A stretch of 64,000 nucleotides of DNA from Maricaulis sp048270265 (GTDB taxonomy: Bacteria > Pseudomonadota > Alphaproteobacteria > Caulobacterales > Maricaulaceae). The notes beneath the pieces were generated by a model. It was given only the letters and a program-made list of their open reading frames with translations. It was not told the origin of the DNA and ran no database searches. Location: NCBI RefSeq assembly GCF_048270265.1, contig NZ_JBLWTD010000014.1, positions 1 through 64,000 on the forward strand, read 5' to 3'. The position numbers and the translations under genes are program-made. This document shows, piece by piece, positions 51,162-58,683 of this stretch. Positions within the stretch are counted from its first letter, which is position 1; each line of letters starts with the position of its first letter.

Positions 51162-52865
51162 ATGTCTACCGAAACCCTTTCCCCGACGACCGACGATTTT
51201 GCCGCCATGCTGGAAGCCAGCCTGGCCGGCCGTGACCTTGCCGAAGGCCAGGTCATCAAGGGCATTGTCACCGCAATTGAAAATGATGCCGTCGTCGTCG
51301 ACGTAGGTCTCAAGACCGAAGGCCGTATTCCGGTCCGTGAATTCACCGGCCCCGGTTCCAAGGCCCCTGTCGTGGGTGATGAAGTCGAAGTCTTCCTCGA
51401 GCGCATCGAAAACGCCCTCGGTGAAGCCATGCTGTCGCGCGACAAGGCTCGCCGCGAAGAAAGCTGGGATCGCCTCGAGCAGTCCTTCGAGAAGAAAGAA
51501 CCTGTCAACGGTGCCATCGTCGGCCGCGTCAAGGGTGGTTTCACGGTGGATCTGGGCGGCGCAAGCGCCTTCCTGCCAGGCTCGCAAGTCGATATCCGCC
51601 CTGTGCGCGATGTCGGCCCGCTGATGAACCAGGAACAGCCTTTCGCCGTTCTCAAAATGGACCGTCCGCGCGGCAATATCGTCGTTTCGCGCCGTGCCGT
51701 GCTTGAAGAATCGCGTGCCGAACAGCGTGCGGAACTCGTCGGCCAGCTGGCCGAGGGCGAAGCCCGTGACGGTATCGTCAAGAACATCACCGATTACGGC
51801 GCATTCGTCGATCTCGGCGGTATTGACGGCCTGCTGCACGTCACCGACATGTCCTGGAGCCGCGTTGGCCACCCATCGGAAGTCGTTGAAGTCGGTCAGA
51901 ACGTCAAAGTCCAGATCATCAAGATCAATAAAGAGACCCAGCGTATCTCGCTCGGCATGAAGCAGCTGATGTCCGACCCATGGGAAGGCGTTGCCGCCAA
52001 ATACCCTGTCGGCGCCACCTTCAAGGGCCGCGTGACCAATATCGCCGAATACGGTGCCTTCGTTGAACTCGAAGAAGGCGTTGAAGGCCTGGTCCACGTG
52101 TCCGAAATGAGCTGGACCAAGAAGAACATCCACCCGGGCAAGATCCTTTCGACCTCCCAGGAAGTCGAAGTCATGGTTCTCGATGTCGACGCCGACAAGC
52201 GCCGCATCTCGCTTGGTGTCAAACAGACCCAGCGCAATCCATGGGAAGTCTTCGCCGAAAACTATCCGGCGGGCTCGCAGATCCAGGGCGAAGTCAAGAA
52301 CATCACCGAATTCGGTCTGTTCGTTGGCCTGGAAGGCGAAATCGACGGCATGGTCCACCTCTCCGACATCTCCTGGGATCAGTCGGGCGAGCAAGCCATC
52401 GAAGCCTTCAAGAAGGGCGACCTGGTTGACGCGAAAGTTCTCGATGTCGACATCGACAAGGAACGCGTCTCCCTCGGCATCAAGCAACTGGCTGGCGATC
52501 CGATGGATTCCTCCGGTGCCAACCGCGGTGACACCGTGACCTGTACGGTCACTGAAATCACCTCCGGCGGTATCGAAGTCACCTTCGGCGATGATGCCGG
52601 TGTCAAAGCCTTCATCCGCAAGTCCGACCTGTCGCGCGATCGCGCCGAGCAGCGTCCGGAACGCTTTGCGGTCGGCGACAAGGTTGATGCCCGCATCACC
52701 AATATCGACAAGGCCTCGCGCCGTGTGTCGCTCTCGGTCAAGGCGCTTGAAATCGCCGACGAGCGTGACGCTGTCGAACAGTACGGCTCGTCTGATGCCG
52801 GTGCCTCGCTTGGCGATATTCTCGGTGCAGCAATGCGCGAGAAAGATGCCGACAAGGGCGAATAA
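51162..52865 (+). CDS. rpsA: 30S ribosomal protein S1
   Basis: A 567-residue six-S1-domain protein that binds mRNA and delivers it to the 30S subunit. Successive OB-fold repeats are visible (IENDAVVVDVGLKTEGRIP, VKGGFTVDLGGASAFLPGS, NITDYGAFVDLGGIDGLLHV, NIAEYGAFVELEEGVEGLVHV, NITEFGLFVGLEGEIDGMVHL, ITSGGIEVTFGDDAGVKAFI), each followed by an ISLGVKQ-type strand. The upstream 183 bases form its leader. The start is ATG 51162; TGGAG lies 11 bases before it. A strong terminator follows. Confidence 0.97.
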   Translation: MSTETLSPTTDDFAAMLEASLAGRDLAEGQVIKGIVTAIENDAVVVDVGLKTEGRIPVREFTGPGSKAPVVGDEVEVFLERIENALGEAMLSRDKARREESWDRLEQSFEKKEPVNGAIVGRVKGGFTVDLGGASAFLPGSQVDIRPVRDVGPLMNQEQPFAVLKMDRPRGNIVVSRRAVLEESRAEQRAELVGQLAEGEARDGIVKNITDYGAFVDLGGIDGLLHVTDMSWSRVGHPSEVVEVGQNVKVQIIKINKETQRISLGMKQLMSDPWEGVAAKYPVGATFKGRVTNIAEYGAFVELEEGVEGLVHVSEMSWTKKNIHPGKILSTSQEVEVMVLDVDADKRRISLGVKQTQRNPWEVFAENYPAGSQIQGEVKNITEFGLFVGLEGEIDGMVHLSDISWDQSGEQAIEAFKKGDLVDAKVLDVDIDKERVSLGIKQLAGDPMDSSGANRGDTVTCTVTEITSGGIEVTFGDDAGVKAFIRKSDLSRDRAEQRPERFAVGDKVDARITNIDKASRRVSLSVKALEIADERDAVEQYGSSDAGASLGDILGAAMREKDADKGE

Positions 52866-52894
52866 ACGCGTTTGACCCCCAGGGGTTGATCAGG

Positions 52895-52932
52895 AAAGGC
52901 GGTCAGGGCTTGTTGCCCTGGCCGCCTTTTTT
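52895..52932 (+). terminator. Rho-independent terminator after rpsA
   Basis: A 15-bp stem (52895-52909 with 52915-52929, one T-G pair) has a TTGTT-type loop and is followed by a run of six T. It separates rpsA from ihfB. Confidence 0.93.
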
Positions 52933-52999
52933 GAATCTGACGCATTGACGCGAGCGGTCGCAAAGGTCAGGTTTGAACTTTCAGGCGTGGAGTTGTCGC

Positions 53000-53305
53000 A
53001 TGATAAAATCCGAGCTGATCGACAAATTGGCGGAAGCAAATCCGCATCTTTACCACCGCGATGTCGAGCGGGTGGTCAACACCATTCTCGACGGTATCAC
53101 CGAATCCCTGGCGCGCGGCGAGCGCGTTGAATTGCGCGGGTTCGGAGCCTTTTCCGTTCGTCACCGCCCCGCCCGCGTCGGCCGCAATCCGCGCACGGGT
53201 GACAGCGTTGCCGTCAAGGAAAAGCACGTTCCCTTCTTCAAGACCGGCAAGGAATTGCGCGAACGTGTCGATGCCTCGCGGGCGTCGAAGCTGACGCCAG
53301 CCTGA
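53000..53305 (+). CDS. ihfB: Integration host factor subunit beta
   Basis: A 101-residue DNA-bending protein that pairs with IhfA. It has KSELIDKLAEANPHLYHRDVERVVN, RVELRGFGAFSVRHRPARVGRNPRTGD with the minor-groove-inserting Pro in the beta arm (RNPRTG), and VPFFKTGKELRERV. GGAG lies seven bases upstream of ATG 53000. It may help assist sigma-54 promoters, whose sigma factor is also encoded in this window. Confidence 0.95.
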   Translation: MIKSELIDKLAEANPHLYHRDVERVVNTILDGITESLARGERVELRGFGAFSVRHRPARVGRNPRTGDSVAVKEKHVPFFKTGKELRERVDASRASKLTPA

Positions 53306-53418
53306 CCAGGCTGGCATCCGGCGCCGCATTAAGCGCCCCTTCAGGATATTTCACGTCGCATTCGCGGCTGTGATCGCGGATTCATGCCGGCTTAACTTGC
53401 GGGCCGAATACTCCTGAA

Positions 53419-54084
53419 ATGTCGTCCATTTCCGCCTATTCGACCTATACACCGCAGGCCCGGCTCGCCACGCCGGCACAGGCCGGCACGGCCATGGGCG
53501 CCGCTGGTGGACGCGAGGCTGACACGGCATCGAAATTTGCGGCGGCGAGCTCGCTGTCCGATGCCGAAGCAAAACAGGTTTCCGAACTCAAGGCGCGTGA
53601 TCGCGATGTGAAAGCCCATGAGGCCGCCCACAAGGCGGCCGGCGGGCCATATGCGGGTTCGGCCAGCTTCACCTATCAAAGCGGCCCTGATGGCGGCCAG
53701 TATGCGATTGGCGGCGAAGTCCCGATTGATGCCGGCGCGATTGCCGGCGATCCCGATGCGACGATCCGGAAAATGGAACAGGTCCGCGCCGCCGCCCTGG
53801 CTCCGGCCGAGCCTTCGGCGCAGGATCGCTCCGTCGCCGCCATGGCGACAGCCGCAATCGCCAAGGCCCGCAGCGAGACGCCTGCGCAAGAGGCGAATGC
53901 GGCGGGCGAGCCGGCCATGGCCGATGGCCCGCTGAATGGTTCGCTGGCTCAAACCCTGGCCGAGATCGGACCAGGAGAAAATGAACCCTCCGACGACGGA
54001 AGCTTTCCATCCCCCGACCTCTCCGCCTACGCGGCGAAGGCCTATCGGCATCAGGCCTCGCCGGGATTTGGGGTCAGCGCCTAG
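53419..54084 (+). CDS. Putative metalloprotease, SprA-related (CJM1_0395-like)
   Basis: A 221-residue protein with a conserved central segment LKARDRDVKAHEAAHKAAGG (about 57-76) containing the HEAAH zinc-protease-like motif. This is followed by YAGSASFTYQSGPDGGQYAIGGEVPID. It matches the small SprA-related/CJM1_0395 family of putative metalloproteases. The flanking regions are Ala-rich and low complexity. There is no signal peptide. Its stop shares the CTAG tetranucleotide with the stop of the convergent 50-codon gene. Function is unproven in this lineage. Confidence 0.8.
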   Translation: MSSISAYSTYTPQARLATPAQAGTAMGAAGGREADTASKFAAASSLSDAEAKQVSELKARDRDVKAHEAAHKAAGGPYAGSASFTYQSGPDGGQYAIGGEVPIDAGAIAGDPDATIRKMEQVRAAALAPAEPSAQDRSVAAMATAAIAKARSETPAQEANAAGEPAMADGPLNGSLAQTLAEIGPGENEPSDDGSFPSPDLSAYAAKAYRHQASPGFGVSA

Positions 54085-54233
54085 AATTTGCGGTGATAGT
54101 CAACGTGCTCGCCGAGCCAGGCCAGCCGGCGCTCCAACCATCCAAACCAGCCACCACCGAGTTTCCACTGCAGCGCCCTGGCATCCAGGGGGCGGACCGG
54201 TTGGCGTTCATGCATCAATTCATACAGTGTCAT
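54081..54233 (-). CDS. Small 50-residue protein with excellent ribosome-binding site
   Basis: A 50-codon frame starts at ATG 54233 with GGAGG exactly five bases upstream, one of the best ribosome-binding sites in the window. The product (MTLYELMHERQPVRPLD, then LGGGWFGWLERRLAWLGEH) is basic and Trp-rich with an amphipathic C-terminal half. It is convergent with the SprA-related gene and divergent from the LysR gene, with an operator-like palindrome between. It could be the target of that regulator. No family recognised. Confidence 0.6.
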   Translation of the reverse strand: MTLYELMHERQPVRPLDARALQWKLGGGWFGWLERRLAWLGEHVDYHRKF

Positions 54234-54280
54234 ATCGACCTCCATCACAAGCATGAGCTTGCTATAGCGGGAGAAAAGGG

Positions 54281-54307
54281 CCATTGACCAATTGGTATTC
54301 AATGGTC
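54281..54307. promoter_or_regulatory. Probable LysR operator in divergent promoter region
   Basis: CCATTGA (54281-54287) and TCAATGG (54299-54305) are perfect inverted arms flanking the palindrome CCAATTGG (54288-54295). An overlapping GACCA/TGGTC pair (54286-54290 with 54303-54307) adds symmetry. It lies between the LysR gene start at 54325 and the small gene start at 54233, the usual place for LysR autoregulation. Confidence 0.6.
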
Positions 54308-54324
54308 TGACACAAGCTGTATTT

Positions 54325-55278
54325 ATGCCTAAACACCTTCGCCTGCCCCCGATCAACGCCATCCGCGTCTTCGAAACGGCGGCCCGGCTCGGCAATTTCA
54401 CACGCACAGGCGATGCCCTGGGCATGACCCAGGCCGCTGTCAGCTATCAAATAAAACAGCTGGAGGACCGGCTCGGCTTCGCCCTGTTCGAACGCAAGCC
54501 GCGCCATGTCGAGCTGACACCGCGCGGCGCACAGCTCGCCAAGGGCACATCCGAGGCCTTCCGTCTGCTGGAGCGGACGTTTCGGGATGTGCGCGAAGCC
54601 CGCGATTCGGTGCTGACCATCACCGCCCTGCCGACTTTCTGCTCCAACTGGCTGGTGCCGCGCATCGGCTCTTTCCAGATGGACAATCCCGAACTTGCCG
54701 TGCGGATCGACAGCCGTTCGGACCTGGTCGATATCAGGGCCGGCGATGCCGATATCGGAATCCGCCTGGGCGATGGCCACTGGCCCGGCCTTGAGGCGCG
54801 CCGGCTCTTCGCAGATACGGCAACGCCGCTTGTCCCGGCCCGCACCGCCAAGCGCTATGGCCCCTTCACCACGCCGGATGATCTGTTGCGCCTGCGCCTG
54901 ATCGGACCGATTGGCTGGTGGCGCGACTGGTTTGAGGGCGTGGGGGGCGATGTCTCCCGCCTGCCCGAACGCCCTCACCTTGAGCTCGAAACGCAGACAA
55001 TGGAGGTGGCCGCAGCGATCGCCGCGGGCGATGCCGCCGTGATGGTCTCACCGCTGTATTTCGCCGAACAGGTCGCGGCCGGCAGCCTGATCCAGCCCTT
55101 CCCGCACGAAACCGGTCACGGCGCGGGCTACTGGCTGGTGTTTGACAAGACCCGCGCCCGGGAGCCGAAAATCGCCGCCTTCGTGCAATGGATGCTGTTC
55201 CAGCCGATGGCCTTCTGTCTCAACCGGCCACAACCCGCTTTCCCTCAGGACGGTGAGGCGCTAACTCCTGCACCATGA
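54325..55278 (+). CDS. LysR-family regulator, GcvA-like
   Basis: A 317-residue LysR-type regulator. The N-terminal HTH covers about 1-62 (LPPINAIRVFETAARLGNFT, ALGMTQAAVSYQIKQLEDRLG), followed by the effector domain with TITALPTFCSNWLVPRIGSFQ and DLVDIRAGDADIGIRLGDGHWPG. This pattern belongs to the GcvA/AmpR-like subgroup. ATG 54325 is chosen over an in-frame upstream start that would lie in the operator. Its last four bases overlap trpF, so it is likely transcribed into the trp cluster. Confidence 0.9.
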   Translation: MPKHLRLPPINAIRVFETAARLGNFTRTGDALGMTQAAVSYQIKQLEDRLGFALFERKPRHVELTPRGAQLAKGTSEAFRLLERTFRDVREARDSVLTITALPTFCSNWLVPRIGSFQMDNPELAVRIDSRSDLVDIRAGDADIGIRLGDGHWPGLEARRLFADTATPLVPARTAKRYGPFTTPDDLLRLRLIGPIGWWRDWFEGVGGDVSRLPERPHLELETQTMEVAAAIAAGDAAVMVSPLYFAEQVAAGSLIQPFPHETGHGAGYWLVFDKTRAREPKIAAFVQWMLFQPMAFCLNRPQPAFPQDGEALTPAP

Positions 55279-55919
55279 CCGAGATCAAATTCTGTGGCCT
55301 GAAGACCGGGCGCGATGTCGCCGCCGCCGTGCAGGCCGGCGCACGCTGGACCGGCTATGTCATTTTCCCGGCCAGCCCGCGCCATGTCTCTCCGGCCCTG
55401 GCGGGTGAACTGGCCCATCTGGCGGGAGGCACCGAGACTGTCGCGGTCACGGTCAATCCCGATGACGAGCTGCTGGCGCAAATCCGCGACGCCATGCGGC
55501 CCGACTGGATCCAGCTGCATGGCAGCGAGAGCCCCGAGCGCGTGACCCAGGCCCGCGCCTATGCCCGCCGGGGGATCATCAAGGCCATTCCGGTCGCGCA
55601 GGCGGCCGATCTTGATGCCGCGCGCACCTATGACCGCATCGCCGACATGCTGTTGTTCGACGCCAAACCACCCAAAGGCTCTGACCGGCCCGGTGGCTGG
55701 GGTGAGGGCTATGATTATGCCCTGCTGAAAAATCTGGATGTTTCTGTGCCCTGGCTCTTGTCCGGCGGGCTTGATGCCAGCAATGTCGCGGCAGCGATTG
55801 CGGCCTCCGGCGCCAGGGCTGTCGATGTGTCCTCGGGCATTGAATCAGCGCCCGGCGTCAAGGATGCGGCACGGATACAAGCCTTTGCCGATGCGCTTGC
55901 CCCCGGGCGCACGGCCTGA
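55275..55919 (+). CDS. trpF: Phosphoribosylanthranilate isomerase
   Basis: A 214-residue TIM-barrel enzyme for the third step of tryptophan synthesis (Amadori rearrangement of PRA to CdRP). It has catalytic Cys in IKFCGLKT (residue 7), QLHGSESPE, the catalytic Asp in LLFDAKPP, and the phosphate-binding LSGGLDASNV and AVDVSSGIESAPGVKD. Start overlaps the LysR stop (ATGA). trpB starts 17 bases downstream. Confidence 0.95.
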   Translation: MTEIKFCGLKTGRDVAAAVQAGARWTGYVIFPASPRHVSPALAGELAHLAGGTETVAVTVNPDDELLAQIRDAMRPDWIQLHGSESPERVTQARAYARRGIIKAIPVAQAADLDAARTYDRIADMLLFDAKPPKGSDRPGGWGEGYDYALLKNLDVSVPWLLSGGLDASNVAAAIAASGARAVDVSSGIESAPGVKDAARIQAFADALAPGRTA

Positions 55920-55936
55920 TCTGAAGGAAGAGCGCC

Positions 55937-57169
55937 ATGAGCGAGACTGCGCCCGTCGACCCGCGACCCAATTCGCTCTCCGCCTGGCCCGACAAAAACG
56001 GCCGCTTCGGCGATTTCGGTGGCCGCTATGTCGCGGAAACCCTGATGCCGCTCATCCTCGAGCTGGAAACCGCCTATGAGGCGGCCAAGATCGATCCCGC
56101 CTTCACCGACAAGATGGATGAATTCCTGCGCGATTATGTCGGCAAGCCGAGCCCGATGTATTTCGCCGAGCGCCTGACCGAGGAATTCGGCGGCGCCCAG
56201 GTCTGGCTCAAGCGCGACGAGCTCAATCATACCGGCAGCCACAAGATCAATAACTGCCTCGGCCAGGTCCTGCTCGCCCTGCGCATGGGCAAGACCCGCA
56301 TCATTGCCGAGACCGGCGCCGGCCAGCATGGCGTCGCCACGGCCACGGTTGCTGCGCGCTTCGGCCTGCCCTGCACCGTCTTCATGGGCGCCACCGATGT
56401 CGCGCGCCAATCACCCAATGTGTTCCGCATGAAGCTGCTCGGCGCCGAAGTTGTGCCCGTCAGCTCCGGCACTGGAACGCTGAAGGATGCGATGAATGAG
56501 GCCCTGCGCGACTGGGTCACCAATGTGCATGACACATTCTACGTCATCGGCACGGTGGCCGGCCCGCATCCCTATCCGGCCATGGTGCGCGATTTCCAGT
56601 CGATCATCGGCCGCGAGGCCCGCGCGCAGATCCTGGAACGCACCGGACGCCTGCCCGATGCCTGCGTCGCCTGTATCGGTGGCGGCTCCAATGCGATGGG
56701 CCTGTTTCACCCCTTCATCGATGATGAGGATGTCCGCCTGATCGGCGTCGAGGCCGCAGGGCTCGGCCTGGACACCGACAAGCACGCCGCCAGCCTCAAG
56801 GGCGGCCGCCCGGGCATACTCCACGGCAACCGCACCTATCTCCTGCAGGATGATGACGGCCAGATCATCGACGCCCACTCGATCTCCGCCGGGCTCGACT
56901 ATCCCGGCATCGGCCCCGAACACGCCTTCCTGCACGACATGAAGCGCGCCGAATATGTCTCGGCCACCGATACCGAAGCGCTGGAAATGTTCCAGATCTG
57001 CTCCAAACTCGAAGGCATCATCCCGGCGCTGGAACCGGCCCACGCCCTGGCCCGCGTCCGCGACCTGGCCAGGGAGCTGGGGCCGGACGGCATGATCCTG
57101 ATGAATATGTGCGGCCGCGGCGACAAGGATGTGCCGCAGGTGGCGGAGATGCTGGGGGTGAAGTTATAG
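55937..57169 (+). CDS. trpB: Tryptophan synthase beta subunit
   Basis: A 410-residue PLP enzyme joining indole and serine. The N-terminal GRFGDFGGRYVAETLMP, PLP lysine Lys 103 in LNHTGSHKINN, ETGAGQHGVATATVAA, and phosphate-binding GGGSNAMG segments are diagnostic. GAAGGAAGAG precedes the ATG. It should be followed directly by trpA, but a brnTA module is inserted in the 694-base gap. Confidence 0.97.
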   Translation: MSETAPVDPRPNSLSAWPDKNGRFGDFGGRYVAETLMPLILELETAYEAAKIDPAFTDKMDEFLRDYVGKPSPMYFAERLTEEFGGAQVWLKRDELNHTGSHKINNCLGQVLLALRMGKTRIIAETGAGQHGVATATVAARFGLPCTVFMGATDVARQSPNVFRMKLLGAEVVPVSSGTGTLKDAMNEALRDWVTNVHDTFYVIGTVAGPHPYPAMVRDFQSIIGREARAQILERTGRLPDACVACIGGGSNAMGLFHPFIDDEDVRLIGVEAAGLGLDTDKHAASLKGGRPGILHGNRTYLLQDDDGQIIDAHSISAGLDYPGIGPEHAFLHDMKRAEYVSATDTEALEMFQICSKLEGIIPALEPAHALARVRDLARELGPDGMILMNMCGRGDKDVPQVAEMLGVKL

Positions 57170-57208
57170 CAGCTGCAAGCTGCAAGCGGCCTCTTTAATC
57201 TTATCATG

Positions 57209-57251
57209 ATTGTAGGAAGCGCTTGAGCGAAACTACAATTGTAGCTACAAT
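57209..57251 (+). promoter_or_regulatory. ATTGTAG operator repeats upstream of brnT
   Basis: Four half-sites are present: ATTGTAG (57209-57215 and 57238-57244) and CTACAAT (57233-57239 and 57245-57251). The middle two form the perfect 12-bp palindrome CTACAATTGTAG (57233-57244). The last ends two bases before the brnT start. This is the expected place for BrnA autorepression. Confidence 0.7.
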
Positions 57252-57253
57252 CG

Positions 57254-57535
57254 ATGGAATTCGAGTGGGATCCGGCAAAGGATGACGCCAACCGGCGCAA
57301 GCATGGCTTCGGCTTTGAACTGGCAGTGCGCGCATTCAAGGGCCAATGCCTAACCTTGCCCGCGCGAAATGTCGGCGGTGAGGCCCGGAGCCTGATGATC
57401 GGTCGGATCGAGGACTTGCTGGTGATTGCGGTTGTGCACACCGACCGTCAGGGTCGGACAAGGCTGATCTCGGCCCGACCGGCGAGCCGGCGTGAAAGGG
57501 AGATATTCCATGGCTTTGAAGCGCGTGAAACTTGA
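57254..57535 (+). CDS. brnT: BrnT-family ribonuclease toxin
   Basis: The 93-residue product has the BrnT pattern: EFEWDPAKDDANRRKHGFGFELAV at the N-terminus (WDPAK..N..KHG), then RSLMIGRIEDLLVIAVVHTDR and TRLISARPASRREREIF. BrnT toxins have a RelE-like fold and cleave RNA. It overlaps the antitoxin gene by 26 bases. The start is close to the operator repeats, leaving little room for a leader. The module sits between trpB and trpA. Confidence 0.9.
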   Translation: MEFEWDPAKDDANRRKHGFGFELAVRAFKGQCLTLPARNVGGEARSLMIGRIEDLLVIAVVHTDRQGRTRLISARPASRREREIFHGFEARET

Positions 57536-57809
57536 AGACCTGCCGCCGCTGACTGATGCCCAACGCGCCCGCATCCGTGAGATCGCGGCCATGCCTGATG
57601 AGGATATCGATTTCTCCGACATCCCCGAACTCGACGAGGCTTGGTTCGCCAGGGCCGTGCTCTGGACACCACCGTCCAAGAAGCAGCTCACCTTGCGTCT
57701 CGACGAGGACATCATCGCCTTCTTCAAGCAAAGCGGCAAAGGTTACCAGACGCGGATGAACGCTGCCCTGCGCGCCTATGTTGATGCGATGAAGAAGGGT
57801 GAGGCATGA
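57510..57809 (+). CDS. brnA: BrnA-family antitoxin
   Basis: The 99-residue product has a disordered acidic N-terminal half (LPPLTDAQRARIREIAAMPD, DIDFSDIPELDE). The C-terminal ribbon-helix-helix domain (KKQLTLRLDEDIIAFFKQSGKGYQTRMNAAL) is the DNA-binding part that neutralises BrnT and represses the promoter. AAGGGAG precedes ATG 57510 inside brnT. Toxin-first order is normal for brnTA. The trpA start lies 54 bases downstream. Confidence 0.9.
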   Translation: MALKRVKLEDLPPLTDAQRARIREIAAMPDEDIDFSDIPELDEAWFARAVLWTPPSKKQLTLRLDEDIIAFFKQSGKGYQTRMNAALRAYVDAMKKGEA

Positions 57810-57863
57810 GCCCTCAAGATATGAGACGTTGTCGGCCAACGCCCGCAGGAGCAGACCTCTGAC

Positions 57864-58652
57864 ATGAAGAATCGCCTCACCACCCGTTTCTCCGAGCTGG
57901 AAGCCTGGGGCCGTCCCGGTTTCGTCGCCTATATCATGGCCGGCGATGGAGACAGCGCCGGCCTGCTGGCGGCCCTGCCGGATGCCGGCGCCGATGTGAT
58001 CGAGCTGGGCATGCCCTTTACCGATCCGATGGCCGATGGCGCCTCGATCCAGGCGGCCGCGCTGCGCTCACTTGATGCCGGGATGACGCTGAAGGGCACA
58101 CTCGAGCAAGTGCGCGGATTTCGAAAGCATGATCACACCACACCCATCGTGCTGATGGGTTATGCCAATCCGATCCATTCCATGGGCTGGGAAAAATTCG
58201 CCAAGGCCGCAGCCAAGGCCGGCGTCGATGGTCTGATCTGCGTTGACCTGCCGCCGGAGGAAGATGCCGTATTGCGGCCGCATCTGGCCAAGCTCGGCAT
58301 CTCCATGATCCGCCTCGCCACCCCGACAACGGACGACAAGCGACTGGCAACCGTGGTCGAAAACACCTCGGGCTTCGTTTATTACGTTTCCACCACGGGT
58401 GTGACCGGTTCCGGTTCCGGCGCCGTCACCGAAGTCGGCGATGCGGTCGCGCGGGTCAAGGCGGCGAGCGGCCTGCCGGTCGTGGTCGGCTTTGGCGTTC
58501 GCACGCCGGAACAGGCCAGGGCAATCGCGCAATGCGCCGATGCGGTCGTGGTCGGGTCTGCTATCGTCGATGCCATGCATGATGGCGGTGTTGCGGGCGC
58601 GGTGAAATTGGTGAAAACCTTGTCGAGCGCCACACACGGCGTCAAACGATGA
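57864..58652 (+). CDS. trpA: Tryptophan synthase alpha subunit
   Basis: A 262-residue TIM-barrel that cleaves indole-3-glycerol phosphate to indole. The catalytic acid/base residues are Glu 47 and Asp 58 in VIELGMPFTDPMADG, with MGYANPI, VDLPPEE and STTGVTGSGS phosphate-loop segments. Separated from trpB by the brnTA module, it may be translated from the same transcript or from a promoter within the insert. accD follows closely. Confidence 0.96.
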   Translation: MKNRLTTRFSELEAWGRPGFVAYIMAGDGDSAGLLAALPDAGADVIELGMPFTDPMADGASIQAAALRSLDAGMTLKGTLEQVRGFRKHDHTTPIVLMGYANPIHSMGWEKFAKAAAKAGVDGLICVDLPPEEDAVLRPHLAKLGISMIRLATPTTDDKRLATVVENTSGFVYYVSTTGVTGSGSGAVTEVGDAVARVKAASGLPVVVGFGVRTPEQARAIAQCADAVVVGSAIVDAMHDGGVAGAVKLVKTLSSATHGVKR

Positions 58653-58683
58653 GATACGGGCAATGAGGGATCGGGACTCGGAA

